Assembly (NCBI GenBank): GCA_029237775.1
Contig: JAQZBR010000004.1
Coordinates: 186,001-250,000 of the forward strand
Direction of reading: 5' to 3'
DNA: 64,000 nt
Origin: Bacteroidota bacterium
Lineage (GTDB): Bacteria > Bacteroidota > Bacteroidia > 2-12-FULL-35-15
The translations under genes were made by a program, and so were the position numbers. Positions 1-7,992 of the stretch are shown here, in pieces. The notes under the pieces were generated by a model. That model was not told the origin of the DNA, made no database searches, and saw only the letters and a list, made by a program, of their open reading frames with translations. Position 1 is the first letter of the stretch; each line of letters opens with the position of its first letter.

Positions 1-24
1 CTGTAATTTGCTTTACCAAAAATA

Positions 25-58
25 AAAATCCCGGCTTCAGCAAAGTGAAACCGGGATT
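25..58 (-). terminator. Rho-independent terminator of the outer-membrane barrel gene
   Basis: An 8-bp perfect stem (AATCCCGG at 27-34 with CCGGGATT at 51-58) has an inner partly paired loop. On the minus strand it is followed by a T-rich run. It lies about 20 bases beyond the stop codon of the minus-strand gene that ends at 80. Confidence 0.7.
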
Positions 59-79
59 AATTTTACTAACCATTGAGTG

Positions 80-946
80 TTAGAATAGAACACCCACAGT
101 TAAGCCAATACTGTTTGCTTTCAGGCTTTGCTTTAATTTTGCACCGTATCCAGGTCCGCCCTGAGTAAATTTAGTCAGGTATTCAGATTCGCCTTTTACT
201 GCATTTGTGAACCCCAGAAGGTAGTTTGCACCAATCACAAGCGATGTACTTCCCGACAAATTCCACTCAACCCCTAAACCCATATTCAAAGCCTCATTGA
301 ATAGATTAACATCTTTTTTTATGTCTGCTTTTGTGATTGTTTCAGGAGTACCCCAGCCATTCACCGAAGTAGCTGCCGGCTTTTGAACTTCGTCAGTAGC
401 TTTTGCAGCAACTCTGAATGAAGAATTGATCCCGAACATACCAAAGTATGTTAACGCACCGATTTCTTTAGTGCGCAGTTTAAGTGTCAAAGGAAGAGTA
501 ACATAGGTAACACTATATTTTCTCTCATTTACCAGACAAGGTGTATAACGGTTATATCCTGCGAGTGATGCTGTGTCTGTATAAGCATCGTAAGCCGGTT
601 GAAACTCTGCGATCTCTTCATTTTCCTTATCATAGAAATAAGCTACATAGCTTGAAGAAGGATTTCCGGAAAGATCATTCTTATATTTTACTTTACCTCC
701 ACTGGTATTGATCATAAGCCCTGTAGCAAACACAGCTACGTTTGTGAGCCTGAACTCTATTGCAAGTCCACCGCCAAACTTAATGGAAGCTCCATTCTTT
801 TCAGTGATCTTCTCACCTGATTTATACCAGTTTACGGAAGGTGAAACCATTAATCCAAATCTAACATTTTTTGAAAGTGCGTCATCCTGTGCAAAAGCAG
901 ATGAAGCGGCAATTACCATAGCTGTTAATGTAAGTATCTTCTTCAT
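80..946 (-). CDS. Outer-membrane beta-barrel protein (PorT-like fold)
   Basis: Predicted 288-residue exported outer-membrane barrel protein. I place the start at the ATG at 946, because it begins directly with a classic signal peptide (MKKILTLTAMVIAASSAFAQ). The longer frame to 994 would put 16 charged residues ahead of it. The mature chain has alternating hydrophobic strands with Gly and aromatic residues, such as GLMVSPSVNWY and GLGVEWNLSGS. It ends in a strand finishing with F (GLTVGVLF), as outer-membrane barrels do. This resembles the 'outer membrane beta-barrel' domain common in Bacteroidota. The substrate or partner is unknown. It is divergent from gldB, sharing a 77-bp upstream region. 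Confidence 0.75.
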   Translation of the reverse strand: MKKILTLTAMVIAASSAFAQDDALSKNVRFGLMVSPSVNWYKSGEKITEKNGASIKFGGGLAIEFRLTNVAVFATGLMINTSGGKVKYKNDLSGNPSSSYVAYFYDKENEEIAEFQPAYDAYTDTASLAGYNRYTPCLVNERKYSVTYVTLPLTLKLRTKEIGALTYFGMFGINSSFRVAAKATDEVQKPAATSVNGWGTPETITKADIKKDVNLFNEALNMGLGVEWNLSGSTSLVIGANYLLGFTNAVKGESEYLTKFTQGGPGYGAKLKQSLKANSIGLTVGVLF

Positions 947-1023
947 TTTTTTTATATATTTTTGTGGTTCAACAATTATATAATCACTCCTCAATTGTTT
1001 ACAATATTAAGTAATTATTTGAT

Positions 1024-2040
1024 ATGAAAAACTTTAATTTCTGCGTGTTAATAGGGATAATCACAGGATTTTTATCCTCATGCGGAAGCAATCCTTTGGA
1101 CGTGGATGTGAGTGAAGTGGATATCCCGAAGGTTTCCATTAAAAGGCTTGAGAAAGATCTTTTCACGATGGACACATCAAAAATTTCGGTTGTTACAGAC
1201 GATCTCCAATCAAAATACGGTAGTTTCTATCCTGTTTTTTTCAGCAGGATCATCAACAATGGTGAAGTTCGCGATTCAGGTTATGCGGTGAGGCTGAAAC
1301 AATTCATTTATGACCGCGACATGCGCGAAACATTTGAAAGTGTTATGAAAGCATATCCCAATACAGACACACTGGAAAATGATCTGACGGACATGTTCCG
1401 TCATTTTAAATATTATTTTCCGGAGAAAAAGGCACCTGTTATTTCCACAATGATCTCAGGCTACAACCAATGGGTGGTACCTGTGGATACCACCATCGGT
1501 ATTGGGCTGGAGATGTATCTTGGCAGCAAAAATAAATTTTATCAGATGCTTGCATTACCACGTTACAAAACCATGTTCATGAATAAAGAGAACATTGTAC
1601 CGGATGTGACCAGGGAATTTTTAATCAGCCAATTCCCTTATAACATGGACAAGAGCGATTTCCTGAGCGAGATCGTTTATGTTGGAAAGATCATGTATCT
1701 GATGGATGCAATGCTACCCAATGTTGAGGACACTATCAAGATCCATTATTCAGATTCACAAATGCAATATTGTAAACAGAATGAATTTAACATCTGGAGC
1801 TATTTTGCCGCACAAAAATTACTTTACACCACCGATCAGGCCGAGATAATGAAATTTACTGCTGACGGGCCTTTCACCTCAGCACTAAGTAAAGAGTCGG
1901 CTCCGAGGATCGGCTACTGGACAGGCTGGCAGATCATCAGACAATACATGAAGAATAATCCGGATATGACTGTGCAACAGCTCATAAACGAAACAGACGC
2001 TCAGAAGATCCTTATAAAATCAAAGTATAAACCGAAGTGA
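1024..2040 (+). CDS. gldB: Gliding motility lipoprotein GldB
   Basis: A 338-residue lipoprotein of the GldB family, required for gliding in Flavobacterium johnsoniae, where its exact role is unresolved. The N-terminus carries a lipoprotein signal with lipobox LSSC (Cys20). The segment just after (VSIKRLEKDLF, then a long helical region with YPVFF and the MISGYNQW motif) matches the family layout, as does the overall length. It is followed 71 bp downstream by gldC, the same pairing as in F. johnsoniae. The protein is probably anchored in the cell envelope. In non-gliding Bacteroidota the gene is often kept, so it does not prove motility here. Confidence 0.9.
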   Translation: MKNFNFCVLIGIITGFLSSCGSNPLDVDVSEVDIPKVSIKRLEKDLFTMDTSKISVVTDDLQSKYGSFYPVFFSRIINNGEVRDSGYAVRLKQFIYDRDMRETFESVMKAYPNTDTLENDLTDMFRHFKYYFPEKKAPVISTMISGYNQWVVPVDTTIGIGLEMYLGSKNKFYQMLALPRYKTMFMNKENIVPDVTREFLISQFPYNMDKSDFLSEIVYVGKIMYLMDAMLPNVEDTIKIHYSDSQMQYCKQNEFNIWSYFAAQKLLYTTDQAEIMKFTADGPFTSALSKESAPRIGYWTGWQIIRQYMKNNPDMTVQQLINETDAQKILIKSKYKPK

Positions 2041-2053
2041 TGGTTTGCTGATT

Positions 2054-2082
2054 GGGAGATTTGGGATTTGGGATTTAGGATT
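2054..2082. repeat. 7-bp G-rich tandem repeat between gldB and gldC
   Basis: Four consecutive 7-bp units (GGGAGAT, TTGGGAT, TTGGGAT, TTAGGAT) start 14 bp after the gldB stop. It is a low-complexity spacer with no coding potential. The function is unknown. Confidence 0.7.
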
Positions 2083-2111
2083 AACAATTTTACAATTTGA
2101 AATAAAAAAAC

Positions 2112-2444
2112 ATGAAACAATCAGAAATTAAATTTACAGTTACGCTTGACGAAAATAATTTACCGGAAAAGATCGACTGGATGGCTTCGGACGGAGAGGA
2201 ACAGAGCGCCAGCAAAGCAGTGATGATCGCATTATGGGATGCAAACGAAAATAACACATTACGCATTGACCTTTGGACAAAAGACATGATGGTGGATGAG
2301 ATGAAACAATTTTATCATCAATGCCTTCTGTCAATGGCAGACACCTTTGAAAGAGCTACAGGAGAGACTGAATCTGCCAAAGAGATGAGAACTTACGCTC
2401 AGCACTTTGCAGAGAAATTAAAGTTGATAGAAAAGAAAAATTAG
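2112..2444 (+). CDS. gldC: Gliding motility protein GldC
   Basis: A 110-residue soluble protein of the GldC family, with no signal peptide, so cytoplasmic. It starts with a beta-hairpin (SEIKFTVTLDENNLPEKIDW) and continues with the conserved core EQSASKAVMIALWD, then a C-terminal helical half. In F. johnsoniae GldC is needed for efficient gliding and lies next to gldB, exactly as here. The biochemical role is unknown. The 3' end stops 2 bp short of the convergent engB gene. Confidence 0.88.
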   Translation: MKQSEIKFTVTLDENNLPEKIDWMASDGEEQSASKAVMIALWDANENNTLRIDLWTKDMMVDEMKQFYHQCLLSMADTFERATGETESAKEMRTYAQHFAEKLKLIEKKN

Positions 2445-2446
2445 AT

Positions 2447-3052
2447 TCAGAGTGGCTTGAAGAGCTGATTGGTTTCGCTTATAAAATCAAGAAGCTCTTT
2501 ACGCCCTTCTTTCATTTCCGCGGAAGTGTAAAAACATGGTGGCAGCTCATCCCAGCTTTTCCCCATCTCCTCTTTATAGTTACGAATATTTGTGGCTGTC
2601 TTTAATTTGGATAGCTTATCCATTTTTGTGAATACCATCACAAATGGGATATTGTTCTCGCCCAGCCAATCCATGAATTCCAGATCCACCCGCTGCGGGC
2701 TCAAACGAGAATCCACAAGAACAAACAAGCACATCAGGTTTTCTCTTTCAAGAATATATTTACGGATAAACTTTTCCCATTGCTCTCTTTTATCCTTCGA
2801 CACCTGCGCGTAACCGTAACCCGGCAAATCCACCAGATACCAGTTCTCATTGATCAGGAAATGATTTATCAGTTGCGTTTTCCCCGGCTTTCCGGAGGTT
2901 TTGGCCATGTCCCTGCGTTCTACAAGCATGTTGATCAGAGAAGATTTCCCAACGTTCGAACGGCCTATAAAAGCATATTCCGGCAATTTAGGCGCAGGAC
3001 ATTTTGCAATATCCGTATTACTGATCACAAAGTTTGCGGAACGTATTTCCAT
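2447..3052 (-). CDS. engB: Ribosome biogenesis GTPase EngB (YihA/YsxC)
   Basis: A TrmE-Era-EngA-EngB-family GTPase that acts in assembly of the large ribosomal subunit. I use the ATG at 3052 ([11 protein letters not shown]), typical for the family, which gives 201 residues. A start at 3079 would only add nine atypical residues. The G motifs are all present in order: G1 [10 protein letters not shown]3 DLPGYGYA, G4 TKMDK and G5 TSAEM. It is convergent with gldC. An engB (yihA) gene beside gldB/gldC is also known in flavobacteria, so the neighbourhood is conserved. Confidence 0.95.
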   Translation of the reverse strand: MEIRSANFVISNTDIAKCPAPKLPEYAFIGRSNVGKSSLINMLVERRDMAKTSGKPGKTQLINHFLINENWYLVDLPGYGYAQVSKDKREQWEKFIRKYILERENLMCLFVLVDSRLSPQRVDLEFMDWLGENNIPFVMVFTKMDKLSKLKTATNIRNYKEEMGKSWDELPPCFYTSAEMKEGRKELLDFISETNQLFKPL

Positions 3053-3103
3053 CTTCCAAAGGTAATGTTCTTTATACAAACATCACTTATTAAAAAAACG
3101 AAA

Positions 3104-3128
3104 GCGCAGAAACCGAAAGTTCCTGCGC
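3104..3128 (-). terminator. Hairpin terminator downstream of the 3151-4842 gene
   Basis: GCGCAG (3104-3109) pairs with CTGCGC (3123-3128). In the minus-strand sense it is followed by TTTCG and a run of seven T. It is 23 bp beyond the stop of the T9SS cargo gene and ahead of engB. Confidence 0.5.
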
Positions 3129-3150
3129 CTTAATATTATACTTGTGACTT

Positions 3151-4842
3151 TTAATTTACGACTATTATCTTGTTATCTGTTCCTCTTTTAGTAGTAGCGA
3201 CCATCATATACACGCCTGGAGAAAGTTGGCCGGAGAGGCTTATCAGATAAACATTTTCGCCACTTTCCATTGAATGTGCATTTGAATATTCTTCCCTTCC
3301 CAGGGCGTCATATATTACCACTGATACTTCTTCTTCTGCAAGCATCCCGGTTAATGAGATCGAAATTTTATCGCCCTGTGAAGGATTAGGAAATACATTC
3401 ATAGAAAACGGCTTATCTGAGAGAATGGGAGTGATCACGTTTACTTGTTTATACGAATCATCCAGATCATGTGCGGAGTTTACGTAGGTTGTCGAGTCAA
3501 TGTTTATATGCTGAGAGATTAAATGAGTCGGAGGGTTGTAATAACAGCGGGTAAAGGTATTCTCGCCCGAATATAAATCAAAATAAACGTCAACAGCCTG
3601 GAATTCTGCGCCAAACGAAAGAAAATTGATTGGTTGCTGAACTGTAAAACCGGCTGTATCCGCAACTGCAAATATTGACAAAGCAGAACATGAAGTATGA
3701 CCAAGGGGAGAAGTTCTTGCCAGATATAGATCCTGTGAGCCTGAACCAAAGCTAAAAGTGTAACCTGTTAAAACTAAATCACCATTAATACATGAAGTTA
3801 CATCCGTTATCACATCATTATTTTGACCCCCTACAGACGAATACCATTTAATATTTCCTGTGCTGTCTATACATACGAGTGAACCATTAATCTGATCTCC
3901 TGTAACTTCAGATTCTCCGCCTATAATATATTCGTTGGCGGTTATACTCATTATAGAATACCCAATATCACGTCCTCCCCCATCAAATACATAGGAAAAT
4001 TGAATATTACCTTGACTATTAACGTTCAATATAAACATGTTTTCGTTCCCCTGATCGAAGGCCCCACCAGTTATTACAATTCCCCCGGTTGCAGTCATGC
4101 TGCTGGCTGTTGCATATTCACTTTCAGTCCCGCCATATTCTTTCACCCAAAGAGGACCCCCTAAACTATCTGTTCTGATAACAGAGATATTTGTACTTTG
4201 TGTTATTGACTCCTTTTCAGGAATTGTGCCTACCAGAAAGAAGCCTCCATCTTGTGTTACTTTAGCTCCACTCATGTAATCATCTCCGGATCCACCATAC
4301 GTTCGTGACCAAACAATATCACCTGAAGATGTTAAACATAGTAAATACATATCTTCTCCTCCGGCACCAAAGCTTTTGGTAATACCAGACACAATATATC
4401 CAGAGGCTGTTAATTCAATTGAAACACCTTCATCCAGGTCATACCCGCCATAAGTCCTGCTCCACATTGTATTTCCTGCCTGGTCAGTTTTGATTACATA
4501 TATATCCTTATCTCCATTAGCTGAAAAACTATTTGATGATCCTACAATTACAAAGCCGTTATCGTTCGTTTCTCTAACAGAAGCCGCAAGATCAATTCCT
4601 TCGGCACCATAAAACTTACACCACACCGTATCTCCATTAAGAGTAGTTTTTATCAAGCTTATATCATTATTTGTGAATCCGTACATAATGTTTCCGGCTA
4701 CGACAATTTGGCTATCAGTTGTTCTGATAACTGACGATCCTGATGCATTACCGTTTTTATTAAAAGACTTTTCAAATAAATTTTGGGATTCCGCGTGATG
4801 TAAGCTCACACTCATTAGAATTAATAGTAAAAAAGTTCTCAT
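3151..4842 (-). CDS. T9SS cargo protein with beta-propeller-like repeats and C-terminal sorting domain
   Basis: A 563-residue exported protein. It has an N-terminal signal peptide (LLLILMSVSLHHAESQ). Six or seven repeats of about 45-50 residues follow, each with a core like GGFVIVG, then a charged step, then VWSRTYGG. These resemble the SBBP/delta-60-type repeats of bacterial propeller proteins. The last ~80 residues form a type A T9SS sorting domain: MNVFPNPSQGD, then VVIYDALGREEYS, and a final strand PGVYMMVATTK. It should be secreted across the outer membrane and anchored or released there. Its ligand or role is unknown. It is monocistronic by spacing, with 119 bp upstream. Confidence 0.8.
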   Translation of the reverse strand: MRTFLLLILMSVSLHHAESQNLFEKSFNKNGNASGSSVIRTTDSQIVVAGNIMYGFTNNDISLIKTTLNGDTVWCKFYGAEGIDLAASVRETNDNGFVIVGSSNSFSANGDKDIYVIKTDQAGNTMWSRTYGGYDLDEGVSIELTASGYIVSGITKSFGAGGEDMYLLCLTSSGDIVWSRTYGGSGDDYMSGAKVTQDGGFFLVGTIPEKESITQSTNISVIRTDSLGGPLWVKEYGGTESEYATASSMTATGGIVITGGAFDQGNENMFILNVNSQGNIQFSYVFDGGGRDIGYSIMSITANEYIIGGESEVTGDQINGSLVCIDSTGNIKWYSSVGGQNNDVITDVTSCINGDLVLTGYTFSFGSGSQDLYLARTSPLGHTSCSALSIFAVADTAGFTVQQPINFLSFGAEFQAVDVYFDLYSGENTFTRCYYNPPTHLISQHINIDSTTYVNSAHDLDDSYKQVNVITPILSDKPFSMNVFPNPSQGDKISISLTGMLAEEEVSVVIYDALGREEYSNAHSMESGENVYLISLSGQLSPGVYMMVATTKRGTDNKIIVVN

Positions 4843-4961
4843 ATCATGTTTTTTGATTACATGACAAAGGAATAGAGAATTGAACGTTCTAGTTAACCAA
4901 TCCGTGGTTTAACTTCTCAGATGTAAGAATTAACGCTTTTTTGTTTGGGAGTATTCTCTCG

Positions 4962-5885
4962 CTACTTTTTATAAGTAGCAACATGCCTCTCCTTTTTGGT
5001 ATCGTAGATGTCTGCAATGGTCACAAGGATCCCGGTTTCCTCCACTTCTCCGAAATGAGAATTAAGCGAGGTTCCGAAAGTTCTCATTGTTGCAGAAAGA
5101 TTCATATATGCATTTACAAGCGGAGGAATATGTTCACCGAGTTCACGAACCTGCTGCCCAAGGATGCGGTGAGCTTCTTTATAAGAAAGTCCCTTTATTG
5201 AATTCAGGAATTCTGAAACATCAGTCTTCAGCTGAAGTGGTTCAATAGGTGTTACAAGATGATCAGGATCAGGGAAGAAATAATTCATGAATGCAAGGAT
5301 CATATCACGCGCATGAACATTAAAATCGGTGTACATCGTGACTTTTCCAAAGAAATGTTTCATGTCCGGATTGTCAATCACAATAGCACCGAGGCCGTCC
5401 CATAAATTATCGAGAGAAAACAAACCTTTACGGTTATCAACCGAAGGCTGAAATTTTGGTTGGACAAACGACCGTCCTAACTCGATTGTAGAAGGGACAT
5501 ACTCATTCATAAATTTCTCAGAGAAATGGAAAAGCTCTGTAGTGGCAACATGGACAATTCCGTTAACAAGTGGAGCATCCTTCAGTTTAATAAAACGATA
5601 ACCACCTACAATTTCTTTTTCAAGGGGATTCCAGACAATCAATTGTTTGTAAGGAGCGTCTGCAGTATCGAATTCATCAATATCTATCTCATGTCCGGTT
5701 CCTCCACCCGCAGTCCGGAACGTAAGCTCACGCAATCTTCCCACCTCACGCATCACATTCGGGGAATCATGATGTGTGATAATGTAAATCATATTATCGC
5801 CATTATTAGTTTCACGAACAAAGCGTTCGGAAGTAAGTTCCGCTTCTAATATATTTCTGTCAACCGGTTCTATAATGGTTTGCAT
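4962..5885 (-). CDS. GNAT-type N-acyltransferase, GlsB/OlsB-like
   Basis: A 307-residue cytoplasmic N-acyltransferase of the 'hemolysin-like' GNAT family that includes OlsB (ornithine lipid) and GlsB (glycine lipid). The hallmark block is TIELGRSFVQPKFQP near the middle, preceded by VGGYRFI and the acidic stretch HEIDIDEFD. This enzyme class moves a 3-hydroxyacyl group from acyl-ACP to the amino group of an amino acid. The next gene (15 bp away, same strand) is a lysophospholipid-type O-acyltransferase, as in glsB-glsA of Bacteroides. The pair therefore probably builds a glycine, serine-glycine or ornithine aminolipid. The amino-acid substrate cannot be told from sequence alone. Confidence 0.8.
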   Translation of the reverse strand: MQTIIEPVDRNILEAELTSERFVRETNNGDNMIYIITHHDSPNVMREVGRLRELTFRTAGGGTGHEIDIDEFDTADAPYKQLIVWNPLEKEIVGGYRFIKLKDAPLVNGIVHVATTELFHFSEKFMNEYVPSTIELGRSFVQPKFQPSVDNRKGLFSLDNLWDGLGAIVIDNPDMKHFFGKVTMYTDFNVHARDMILAFMNYFFPDPDHLVTPIEPLQLKTDVSEFLNSIKGLSYKEAHRILGQQVRELGEHIPPLVNAYMNLSATMRTFGTSLNSHFGEVEETGILVTIADIYDTKKERHVATYKK

Positions 5886-5900
5886 AATGCAATTTTGTAC

Positions 5901-6794
5901 TTAGTTATTTTTGGAAGACACAGTTGGCAGCATTTTGCTTTTATCTCCCGATTTCAGCGCGTAAACATGCTGCTTTACTTTTTCTGACCAGTATTCAGCA
6001 GGCATATCTTTGGTAAATGTTTCCCAGGAAATTGGCTCACCAAAAATAAAGGTAATTGTTTTTCCCTTCTGTTTATACATTTCGTCAACAAGGTAGAACA
6101 TTTCGAGATTTGCTTTTATTCCCAGTTTTTTTCTCCAATACGCCAGGTTATAAAAAAAAGAGGAATTGTTTCCATCAATATATACAGGAACAACATTCTT
6201 TTTATACTGAATTGATTTGGCTATAAAACTCTTTCTCCACATCAGGTCCTGGATGCCTATACCGTCTTGTCTGCGCGATACAAGTCCGGCCGGAAATATC
6301 AGTAAACAATTTGAGGATGCATACACCTCTTCAAAGCGCTGAGTATAATCAGAAGAATTTCTGCCATGTTTATTAACGGGAACGAAAATAGGATCAAAAT
6401 TTTTAAGCGCCATTAAGAGATCGTTAACAAAAAAACGAATATCCTTTCTGAAATGGCCAACCACCTTCATAAACGCAATTCCGTCAAGTCCGCCTAAAGG
6501 GTGATTTGCCGCCATGATCACTCCGCCTTCTTTTGGAATATTCTCCTCTCCTATCACCTTTGTATTCGCACCAAACTCCTCCATAGCAGCCTTCACTATT
6601 TCGTAATCATGCTTATCTTTATACCTGAATACGGCATCGTTAAGATCATCCTCATGAATTGTTTTTTTGATATACCGAAGGAGGAATCCTGGAAGGAATT
6701 TAAGAAGTTTTGGATTTTTGGAAGCTATCGCTTTCTCAATATCGATGAACTTTGCTTCCGGTTTTGAACTATTTTTCTGATCGTGAATCGTCAT
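5901..6794 (-). CDS. Lysophospholipid acyltransferase family protein, GlsA-like
   Basis: A 297-residue membrane-associated O-acyltransferase of the PlsC/LPLAT superfamily. The acyltransferase motif is NHPLGGLDG (His98, Asp104). Here five residues separate His and Asp, not the usual four of HX4D. The second block is VPVNKHGRNS, the third LLIFPAGLVSRR (the FPEG-type motif) and the fourth VPVYIDGNNS. It lies upstream of and co-directional with the GlsB-like gene, only 15 bp apart, so the two are almost certainly co-transcribed. By analogy with GlsA it would add the second fatty acid to the hydroxyl of the N-acyl amino acid made by the neighbour. Confidence 0.8.
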   Translation of the reverse strand: MTIHDQKNSSKPEAKFIDIEKAIASKNPKLLKFLPGFLLRYIKKTIHEDDLNDAVFRYKDKHDYEIVKAAMEEFGANTKVIGEENIPKEGGVIMAANHPLGGLDGIAFMKVVGHFRKDIRFFVNDLLMALKNFDPIFVPVNKHGRNSSDYTQRFEEVYASSNCLLIFPAGLVSRRQDGIGIQDLMWRKSFIAKSIQYKKNVVPVYIDGNNSSFFYNLAYWRKKLGIKANLEMFYLVDEMYKQKGKTITFIFGEPISWETFTKDMPAEYWSEKVKQHVYALKSGDKSKMLPTVSSKNN

Positions 6795-6849
6795 ATCAAG
6801 GCATTGTCGAACTACAATGGCTGCAAAGTTATAAGTTTTATGGTGCGTT

Positions 6850-7536
6850 TCAATTTTTTATAAAAGGCAAAACTGCTTTCTGATATTTATCTTTTTTTAT
6901 CCATTGAATCAGATTCAGGGAAGTTTCAAACGGCCCGTCCACTACAGCTAAATTTATCAGCCATGCCGGAATGCTCCCACCTGGGTTAACCAATAGCTGG
7001 TATACCACCTCCACAGTTCCGTCCTTCTGTGGCGTTAAGGTCCAAGACGCACGAAATTCCGTTATTCGTACGTGGTCTTTCACCTTTGGGATATAATTCG
7101 GGATACAGCTCGAAACCAGACTTACAGCTCCGGATAAAGGGTCCTGGCTAAGTTTTATATTCACCACGAAGTCGCGGCTGTCGACAGGCCAAGGAGCAAC
7201 TATGTTCTGATAATGAATGGTTTCTAGTTCCGAGATTCGTTTAATAGTCGTTGATACCCCGCAGCGATATACCCATTTCGGGTAACTTTCGTAGTCTGAC
7301 AGCAAAGCAACCAGGCTGCTTAAAGAAGTTTTTAGATACAGGATCGACTTCAACTCTTTGTAAGAAGAATTTTCTGCATCACGGGCATAAACGGAGATTC
7401 CAGACTCTGACTTTTTAAGTGTCCAGGTATCCGCGTTTTGGGCATATGTATTCCATGAAAAGAAACAGAGCACCGCGATAGGCAGCGCTGTTTTAGCATA
7501 TCGATTAATAGAAATTGAAAACATTATGCTTGCCAT
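6850..7536 (-). CDS. Exported START-domain protein
   Basis: About 228 residues with an N-terminal signal segment (KTALPIAVLCFFSWNTYAQ) followed by a START/SRPBCC lipid-binding fold. Visible marks are WTLKKSESGISVYAR at the start, LLSDYESYPKWVYRC, the WPVDSRDFVV strand and a C-terminal amphipathic helix. The start is uncertain: a TTG at 7548 and ATGs at 7536 and 7524 are all in frame, and I choose 7536. The fold binds hydrophobic ligands, and the signal peptide puts it in the periplasm. It is 55 bp downstream of the divergent-facing acyltransferase unit's start and reads the same way, so a link to lipid handling is possible but unproven. Confidence 0.75.
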   Translation of the reverse strand: MASIMFSISINRYAKTALPIAVLCFFSWNTYAQNADTWTLKKSESGISVYARDAENSSYKELKSILYLKTSLSSLVALLSDYESYPKWVYRCGVSTTIKRISELETIHYQNIVAPWPVDSRDFVVNIKLSQDPLSGAVSLVSSCIPNYIPKVKDHVRITEFRASWTLTPQKDGTVEVVYQLLVNPGGSIPAWLINLAVVDGPFETSLNLIQWIKKDKYQKAVLPFIKN

Positions 7537-7616
7537 TAATAAGGTCAAACTATTCGTAAATAATTCATTTATTGAAAATTAATCTCGACAATTTAAGAAA
7601 ATAAGCAGTATAAAAC

Positions 7617-7647
7617 TTGCTTATTAGATACTTGATGTGTATTTTAG
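7617..7647 (+). promoter_or_regulatory. Candidate Bacteroidota-type promoter for the 7698-9453 pair
   Basis: TTG at 7617-7619 and TATTTTAG at 7640-7647 are separated by 20 bp. This fits the TTG/N19-21/TAnnTTTG pattern except for the last bases. It lies 50 bp ahead of the ATG at 7698. Confidence 0.35.
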
Positions 7648-7697
7648 CTAATAATTTTCAAATAATCAGATATCACTTCCTTATTTATTTTACAGAA

Positions 7698-7988
7698 ATG
7701 AATAAACTTTCAGATAAAATCAGAGCCCTTTTAACAGTATTATGTATCTGCTTCTTCGGTAGTCTCCATGCTCAAAACGGAATCACAATAACTCCTCTTA
7801 AGAGTGTGGTATCGGACACTTTATCCTCCCCAGTCCCGAACTCTAACCATTCGGTTGTTCGTGGAGGTCCTGATCAAAGTCCGCTAACTCCAGAGGAACA
7901 AGGATATACCAGATATTTAATTGGTGAAACTGTTATCTACAGGAAAACTGTAGGGAATTTAACTTTAGAATATACTCCAAAAAACTAA
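7698..7988 (+). CDS. Small exported protein of unknown function
   Basis: A 96-residue protein starting at the ATG at 7698. The in-frame TTG at 7617 would add a leader with no merit. The signal peptide (LLTVLCICFFGSLHAQ) leaves a mature part of about 70 residues rich in Ser, Pro and Thr. It contains a polar linker (LSSPVPNSNHSVVRGGPDQS) and a C-terminal beta-rich end (LIGETVIYRKTVGNLTLEY). I do not recognise a family. It ends 4 bp before a T9SS cargo gene on the same strand, so the two are very likely co-transcribed and perhaps act together at the cell surface. Confidence 0.65.
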   Translation: MNKLSDKIRALLTVLCICFFGSLHAQNGITITPLKSVVSDTLSSPVPNSNHSVVRGGPDQSPLTPEEQGYTRYLIGETVIYRKTVGNLTLEYTPKN

Positions 7989-7992
7989 TTCG

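Noticed and set aside
2780-3133. 117-codon plus-strand frame opposite engB
   Set aside because: It covers the GTPase motifs on the other strand and has no coding character of its own.
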